Positions 57,854-64,000 of a DNA stretch of 64,000 bases are shown one piece after another. This DNA is from Coniochaeta sp. PMI_546. Lineage: Eukaryota > Ascomycota > Sordariomycetes > Coniochaetales > Coniochaetaceae. The translations under genes and the position numbers were made by a program. Numbering within the stretch: position 1 is the stretch's first letter; every line of letters begins with the position of its first letter. The stretch is from contig MU271160.1 of assembly GCA_021432605.1 (NCBI GenBank), positions 186,001 through 250,000 of the forward strand, read 5' to 3'. The notes under the pieces are model-generated. The model worked only from the letters and a program-made list of their open reading frames with translations. It was not told the DNA's origin and did not search any database.

Positions 57854-59616
57854 TGATATTTGCTTTTGTGTGCTGGATGTTGGTATGGACTACCAACCTT
57901 TGGTGGCGGGCGTTGTTACTGCGATGCTCAGGATACCTTTTGATTCTGCTTGCCCGGCGTGGCTCACGTTCGGTTTTATCTTCTCAACTGTCTCGGGAAT
58001 GCTTAGAGAAGATTACATGGTTACGGGGATCTGGATATCATACCAGGCAACTGACTGTTTGAGAGAGAAAAGTTACACTCCAAAAGGTCGGCTGTCTCTT
58101 TTCGTAGATGCAAGGAGTTCTAGGATACCAAACTATTCGGGGTGGATGTCTGTATATAATGGAGTCTATCTGCTACTCTCAGCAAACTTCTCTTGTGTGT
58201 CGGCAATTTGATGTTGATTCATCCTTTGACTTCCTCTGTCCTTATGCCTACGTCGTGTCTTCGACCTCCTCTTCGTTGCCCTCCGTAGCAACGATTACTT
58301 GAACGGGCTCGGAGTCGAAATGATTCTGTATTTTCGAGATCTCCCATCAGCTGACGAGAACACTACCACAGTAGTAGGTGGGTTTCCAGATGGTGCTTTG
58401 TACTCTTACCTGCCTGTCTACTCACCTCAAGCTGCCTGCCTTATCTCACTTTTAGCTTTCAAACCTGTTATCTGTGATGATATCAAACCCGGTGGAGGTT
58501 GCTCCGAGCCTCGGCAATTTTACGGCACAAGGGAAAATCGACCCTCATGCAAGCCGACCCCGGCATTCTCCGACCGCCCGTCTGTTACCGGAATAAGGTG
58601 GGGTGGCTTCGCTTTTCAGAAGTAAGGTAAGGTAGTCGAGACCCAGGAGCTCCTTCCCCGCAAAATCACAAGCTCGGCCCAGAATCGGCTAAGCTACCCC
58701 AAAAACCGACGTCAGAAACGAATCACAAGCAACGACTTACGCATGGACAGGAGTTCCAATGACATGCGCCCAGGGATCGAATTGTTTGGTCGTCTTGCAC
58801 TTGGAAGTGATGCTCGAGCAATTCGAATTGCTGCCAGAAAAGAAAGAAAAAAATAAAATAAGGTTGTGACCAGTACGAAGCAGACGTGATGCTCATTGCA
58901 ATGGCTACGCTTAGGTGCATGTCAATTGGCTGTCAGGAGCTACGGAGAAAAGCGCGACGGGGATAGATCTGACGAGGCGCGATACAGCCAAGACTATCCG
59001 TTACGCCGATAGATCGATACCAATGTCTTTCAGCTTCCAAAAGGCCTCCACAGCTGATCACTCGCCAATGCTAAACCAGCTCCTAACGATCAAGCTAACC
59101 ACCCTTTTGGATCCAGTTACCAGTGCCGGGGCCCCTCGATTCTCTTTCCTGACTTGTGACATGGGGTCTCCAGTGGTCCATACCAGCCAATTCTCGTGGC
59201 GTTGTCTCGTGCGAGGTCCCTGACTTGCCGCGGGCCAACGGGCTGGCTGGTCCCACCTGACTCACAGGTCCGTCATGATGTTATTTCTATGCTGCCCTCT
59301 CGCCTTTTGTCTGCGAGACTTTCCACTTTGACTTCACTCTCTCCTTTTTGCAATCTGATATCTTCAGAGTTTCCCCTTTTGGTGCTGTCCTTGTGATACC
59401 CTCTCCGCTTCACCTGCGTCCCGTCTTTGTCTTCCATCTAAGCCCAGGCGACATCCACGAGTTCTACCTCAAAGTGGAGGAGATTACCACCTTATTCTCT
59501 GAGGAGTGACGCAATTGTACATTGGGGTACATTCCTCATTTTGCGACATAGCGCAGACCTAGGCGCAAGCCTTTCAGAACAGAGTCTAAAGTGCTAGGAA
59601 GGGGAAAAGCGGCACA
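57854..59616. other. Intergenic region
   Basis: 3' flank of sconB and promoter of the SFC1 gene. Contains an A-rich tract near 58838-58858. No coding feature. Confidence 0.4.
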
Positions 59617-60752
59617 ATGTCGACAAATGTCAAGGGCAAAGATGGCAAGCCGCCACCAACAGCAGCCACCAACCTGATCGGTTAGCCTCCCCGGCCTCTC
59701 TGGCACTCGTAGAAGACCAATTGGGAATTGCAGAATGCAAATACTAACCACCTTGACATGGAAACAGCCGGTGGAGCAGCAGGCATGATGGAAGCATTAG
59801 TATGCCACCCCCTCGATACCATCAAAGTCAGGATGCAGCTCTCCCGCCGCGGCCGACAACCAGGCATGCCCAAGCGCGGCTTCATCCGCACCGGTGCCGA
59901 GATCGTGAAGCGTGAGACGCCGCTCGGCCTCTACAAGGGCCTCGGCGCCGTCATGACCGGCATCGTGCCCAAGATGGCCATCCGCTTCACCTCCTTCGAG
60001 GCCTACAAGCAGCTCCTCGCCGACAAGAAGACCGGCAACGTGTCGGGCCAGGCGACCTTCGTGGCCGGTCTCGCGGCGGGTGTCACGGAAGCCGTCGCCG
60101 TCGTCACGCCCATGGAGGTCATCAAGATCCGGCTGCAGGCGCAGCACCACAGCATGGCCGACCCGCTCGACGTGCCCAAGTACCGCAACGCGGCGCACGC
60201 GCTGTACACCGTGGTAAAAGAGGAGGGCGTGGGCGCGCTGTACCGCGGCGTCAGTCTGACGGCGCTGCGGCAGGGGTCCAACCAGGCCGTCAACTTCACG
60301 GCGTACACCTACTTCAAGGAGGCCCTCAGGAAATGGCAGCCGCAGTACGACAGCGGTAACCTGCCCTCGTACCAGACCACGCTCATCGGCCTCGTCTCCG
60401 GTGCCATGGGTCCCCTCAGCAACGCGCCTATCGATACCATCAAGACGAGACTGCAGAAGATGCCGGCCGAGGCGGGCACCACGGCGCTGCAAAGAATAAC
60501 GAGGATAGCCTCTGATATGTTCAAGTGAGTTTCGGAGAACCCATGGTGCTTCAACCCCAATGCGCTGTATTTGCTGACGATAGACGGTAAAACAGGCAAG
60601 AAGGTTTCCACGCATTTTACAAGGGCATTACACCAAGGATAATGCGCGTCGCCCCCGGCCAGGCCGTCACATTCACCGTCTACGAGTACCTAAAAGACAA
60701 GCTGGAGAAGAGTGGTCCGGCGATATTAGTCGGTGGGAACTACGAGGAGTAG
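59617..60752 (+). CDS. SFC1: Mitochondrial succinate/fumarate carrier
   Basis: This inner-membrane carrier exchanges cytosolic succinate for fumarate, linking the glyoxylate cycle with mitochondria during growth on C2 compounds. Three exons, 59617-59680, 59768-60524 and 60596-60752, encode 325 residues (yeast Sfc1 has 322). Three mitochondrial-carrier repeats are clear: PLDTIKVRMQLSRR, PMEVIKIRLQAQHH and PIDTIKTRLQKM. The hallmark of this subfamily is the context KRGFIRTGAEIVKRETPLGLYKG and VNFTAYTYFKE. The ATG is MSTNVKGK. The introns (87 and 71 nt) are phases 1 and 2, with a GCTGAC branch in intron 2. Confidence 0.95.
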
Positions 60753-62138
60753 GTTAGCCCGCGAAAAACCCCCCCGAGGGGTTCCTGGGTACTACCAGAA
60801 AAAAAGAGCCGTGATATTTCTTTTGTTCGGGGTTAATAATGTGTCCTTATAGGAATGGGGAGGCGAAGCTGTAGTGACACCATGTTGGTCCGGGTCTGAG
60901 GCTATGGTAGTGGAGGTTTGAAGCATGGGTAGAAGGGCCATGATATGTGCTCGAGGAGAGTTGGAGGTGGTTCTGGATTTTATATGGCATTGGATGGCGC
61001 TGGCTACCTTGATTTTGACTATTGTCATATATATACTGGCACCCGAAAAGCAGCAGGTGGGCGGAGGATGAGCACTTCATTTAGTAGCACTGTATATACG
61101 GCATATTGTTACTTTTTTGTCCGGGCGATTCTGTTGTCTGTCCGAAAATAAATGGCCTTCCAATTTACTTAGTTTGCCTCGGCTGTATCTGCGAGCACCG
61201 CATAGTCTACTTGGTTATACCATCTACGCCTCGTCCTCTTAACCAATGCCTCGCATATGGACTCGTTTCACGAGCGGACGGACCAATAATTAGCACTCTC
61301 ACGTTTTTACATTCTTTAAGGCCTCGGGATTTCAAGAACGGTCTACGGCATGCGAAAAAACTAGTTCCTAGACTAGGGGCTGGAAACGCAAAAGGAGGCT
61401 CTCACCATGACATCACTTTTCGCCCAAGCTCTCTGCAGGCAACGCTACACAGGGATTCCAAGCGAGGCGGTGATCGAAAATGAGAGAAATGGAATTGGAT
61501 TTTATTCGCGAAGCAACAAAGGTACTTTGGTGGACTACATTCAAAACCGATATAGGTCCTACCAACGAACTATGGCCGGCTTGATCACTTAGACTGCGTC
61601 TCTCGAAGCGTGAAATTTAACAATGTGCTCGTCACATCTGACAAATAATTACTATAATCTACCATGTCATGTTATCATTTTTTCTTGATGACGGTGAGAT
61701 GATTGTATGATCAAGTGGACCCAAGGGAAGACCTTGTTGTAGTCGTGAATGGTCTGAGATGAGCTATAAAACGGGGAGCGGTGAGCATGCAGTTGGGAAG
61801 CGTGGGTCACTATATATGGGAAAACGAACCGCGAGAATGCTGATGAAGTTGAGTGCTGAAGTTGCTTGCATCTCATTCAACTATTCATCAAACGATGTAT
61901 CGGCCTCCAAGCCTCCTGCCCAGTCTTGTGCGTTGAGTGTACCAACCGTAACGCCCTTGCCCTCTACCTAGGAGATGAATTCAGTAAAAGCTAACAAAGA
62001 TAATGATATGTTTTGAAGACTCAAATCTTGAGTGACAAGGCGCGTGTACGCTCATCAAGAACATAATCAATCTTAACATGTCGGTGAGCGTAAATCTCAC
62101 AAACAACAATGGAAAGAGAAAGACTCGTTACAGCTTCC
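60753..62138. other. Intergenic region
   Basis: 3' flanks of SFC1 and of the uncharacterised gene that ends at 62139. No gene recognised. Confidence 0.4.
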
Positions 62139-62609
62139 TCAGTCCAAAACTTCAATACTCCCAGATTCGTATATCCCAAGGCCAACCGCCCCGCCGTCCT
62201 CTGCTTTGCCAGAAACGAGGACCCTGTAGACGTATATCCCAGCCTGGGGAAAACTCAACTGCTCCCATTCATACTGGACAGTGACCGCCCCCTCAGCCAC
62301 ACCGGAGTCGATGTCGGGGTCGGGGTCCACGATCCTAGCTGTAGCCTGTGCAGTGCCGTTCAGGACAGGCATATCGTCGCCTTCGCGATACAGGTAGGCA
62401 ATCGCAGTCGACTCTGCCACGGAGGCCATGTACTCTACGCTAGATGTCGCCCTGATCAACATTCCGGGTTCCACGACCTCGCCCGCATGAGCTGTAGGTT
62501 GCGGGTCGTAGAACTGGAAGTCGACGAATACGATGTTCGGCTCTTCTCGCCGTGGCTGTCGGGGACGGGTAGTTTGATCCTGGTTTGCCGTGTTGCCGTC
62601 AATTGACAT
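62139..62609 (-). CDS. Uncharacterised small protein with predicted beta-rich domain
   Basis: Frame of 156 residues from the ATG at 62609 (MSIDGNTANQDQ). A longer in-frame reading extends to 62747, but its first 46 residues are Ser/His/Arg-rich and look like leader. The domain EEPNIVFVDFQFYDPQPT through YVYRVLVSGKAEDGG ends in YESGSIEVLD. It has alternating hydrophobic strands and resembles an immunoglobulin-like or C2-like sandwich. No known family or motif is recognised. There is no signal peptide or membrane helix, so it is probably cytoplasmic. The regular hydrophobic/hydrophilic pattern makes it likely to be a real gene. Confidence 0.55.
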   Translation of the reverse strand: MSIDGNTANQDQTTRPRQPRREEPNIVFVDFQFYDPQPTAHAGEVVEPGMLIRATSSVEYMASVAESTAIAYLYREGDDMPVLNGTAQATARIVDPDPDIDSGVAEGAVTVQYEWEQLSFPQAGIYVYRVLVSGKAEDGGAVGLGIYESGSIEVLD

Positions 62610-62747
62610 GGTGTAAGAGCTGTAGGTTTGGGCTGTTCTTAGAGTGCCATGTACTGAGTGAGCGTGATGTCGATGTCGATGTGATCTCCGAGACGCGGAT
62701 GAACGGTCTCCACTAGGCACAAAACGTGATTCACTGAGACTTGACAT

Positions 62748-64000
62748 AATCTCCTTGGTGATGGTATGCAGGGGGGTATTACTGATGGGGAAACGACTGT
62801 GTTTGACAACAGCCAGATGTCAGAGGTCTGGGATCTGTCACTGAGATTTGATGATCCTGAAAGATCAAGACGACCCTTGAAAGATTGACGAGAGAGTCTC
62901 TTGTATCTATGAGACTGATGACTTGCGAAAGATGCTTGACACGCCAGGTGATAGGATCCAGAAGGAGCTAAGCAGGCCATATTAATACTTCCTGATGTTG
63001 CACAAAATGAATTACCTCTTGTGACGATAGAGTCCAGCAAACTAGCACGTCGAAGTAAGGTTGAAGCACAGACGATGACCCATGGTTCGCAAACCATGTT
63101 ACCGAGCCTCATCGTAGGTGTCGATCATCCAGTCCACTTTGGCACTTCTTCCCGTCGGTTAGCCCAGGATCCGAGACAAGCACCCTATTCCCGTCCACAC
63201 CAAGACTAGACTCTGTAGAGACAATCTGACGCCCCCTTCAAGCTGGTCGAATGCCAAGAACCACATCTTTCACTAGCCTGTACCAAGGCACGCACCCAGA
63301 AGCTACCAACGGCGGCTAAGCTATGTTTGGGTGGCTGGATGTCATGCCCCGTGCCGATGATTCCAACTGCTTGGGGCTAGGATCGATCGTGACGAGATAC
63401 GAGCTTGACTGTTCCCGACAGAATGGGCAACACAGAATCGCATCTGGAGTCTCTCCGAATACCGGTAAGGGCACCTCCCAACGGCCAAGATGGAAAGATT
63501 GATGCAAGCAGACCAACTTGCAACCACGTATGCCATCATCTGGGTGCTATCAAGATGACGAGACATGACAAGCATTTGGAAACAGAACTGGCCGCCAAAT
63601 AGCGTCCGAGAAGCGTCCACTCGCGATGACGTTAGTAATACACTGCTAGTCTGTCTTGTTACTAGCGCAGGTTTTTTTTAGGTACCTGAACCCAATGAAA
63701 GAAAAAGTACTATGGTATGCTTAAACTCCAGCCAACAACCAAAAGCTGATATGCTACCTTTGCCAAATCGGTGGAACAGATGGCAGCCGCATGGGACACA
63801 AGCCACGCGGTCCCTTGAGCAAGGCATACTTTAATGATTTGTGACCGATGGCAAGAGACTGATCTCTCTGGTCGCAGATCGACACGACTCTCAGAGTGAA
63901 CGGAGATGCACTCCTTCTCGGCCCAGCCATGGTGGCTTCAAGCCGTCGCGGTGAAGCCGACGCGCTTTACTTCCGCGCTCACAAATCAGACGCGTAGAAC
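62748..64000. other. Right-end region without a recognised gene
   Basis: Short overlapping frames on both strands. A 23-codon frame (ATG near 63929 to TAG near the end) has a reasonable start context, but no function can be given. The region holds the promoter of the small gene to its left. Confidence 0.35.

Noticed and set aside
1-64000. CRISPR arrays, rRNA genes and complete transposons
   Set aside because: No regularly spaced direct repeats, no rRNA sequence and no transposase or terminal repeats were seen.

Overview
The window looks like chromosomal DNA of a filamentous ascomycete (Pezizomycotina, most likely a Sordariomycete). The genes are single transcription units on both strands, with short introns (about 48-180 nt, mostly 50-90). 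These have GTRAGT-like donors, CTRAC/GCTGAC-like branch sites and YAG acceptors. The gene content is also typical: a sconB/scon-2 F-box WD40 protein, AKR1, an ENA sodium ATPase, a fungal LrgA-LrgB fusion protein, three-module chitin-binding and GH3 secreted proteins, and a tiny metallothionein of the Magnaporthe MMT1 type. I see no bacterial operons, CRISPR array, rRNA or convincing tRNA.

Layout. 0-5 kb: mitochondrial ribosomal protein uL14m, RNA polymerase II subunit RPB9 (its 3' end is lost in an assembly gap) and a Pin1/Ess1 prolyl isomerase. 5-13.8 kb: an LrgAB-like membrane protein, an augmin subunit 3-like coiled-coil protein, a secreted Cys/Thr-rich protein and a small cupin. 13.8-18 kb: gene-poor, but it holds the 21-residue metallothionein. 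18-27 kb: a dense housekeeping block with RecQ helicase, cystathionine beta-synthase, SRP receptor beta and the palmitoyltransferase AKR1. 27-39 kb: a more accessory stretch with a small type I membrane protein, a secreted serine carboxypeptidase, a decayed or cryptic multi-exon locus, a CBM18 protein, a glyoxalase-like protein and a frameshifted isochorismatase-family hydrolase. 39-49 kb: a secreted GH3 beta-glucosidase and an ENA-type P-type ATPase. 50-64 kb: an MRL1-like sorting receptor, twinfilin, sconB, the succinate/fumarate carrier SFC1 and an uncharacterised beta-rich protein.

Most genes are independent housekeeping functions. There is some thematic overlap. Cystathionine beta-synthase and the sconB regulator both belong to sulfur metabolism, and the Cys-rich metallothionein draws on the same sulfur pool. 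The carboxypeptidase, CBM18 protein and GH3 enzyme form the secreted, plant- or cell-wall-facing part.

The observations I would look at first are these. (1) RPB9 has a 510-nt intron that stays open in frame and encodes a Cys-pair plus acidic alternative C-terminus. (2) The MMT1-like mini-metallothionein is small enough for gene finders to miss. (3) A cryptic coding locus lies at 32.9-34.4 kb. (4) There is a one-base frameshift in the isochorismatase gene. (5) ENA intron 1 appears to use an AAG acceptor downstream of a decoy TAG.
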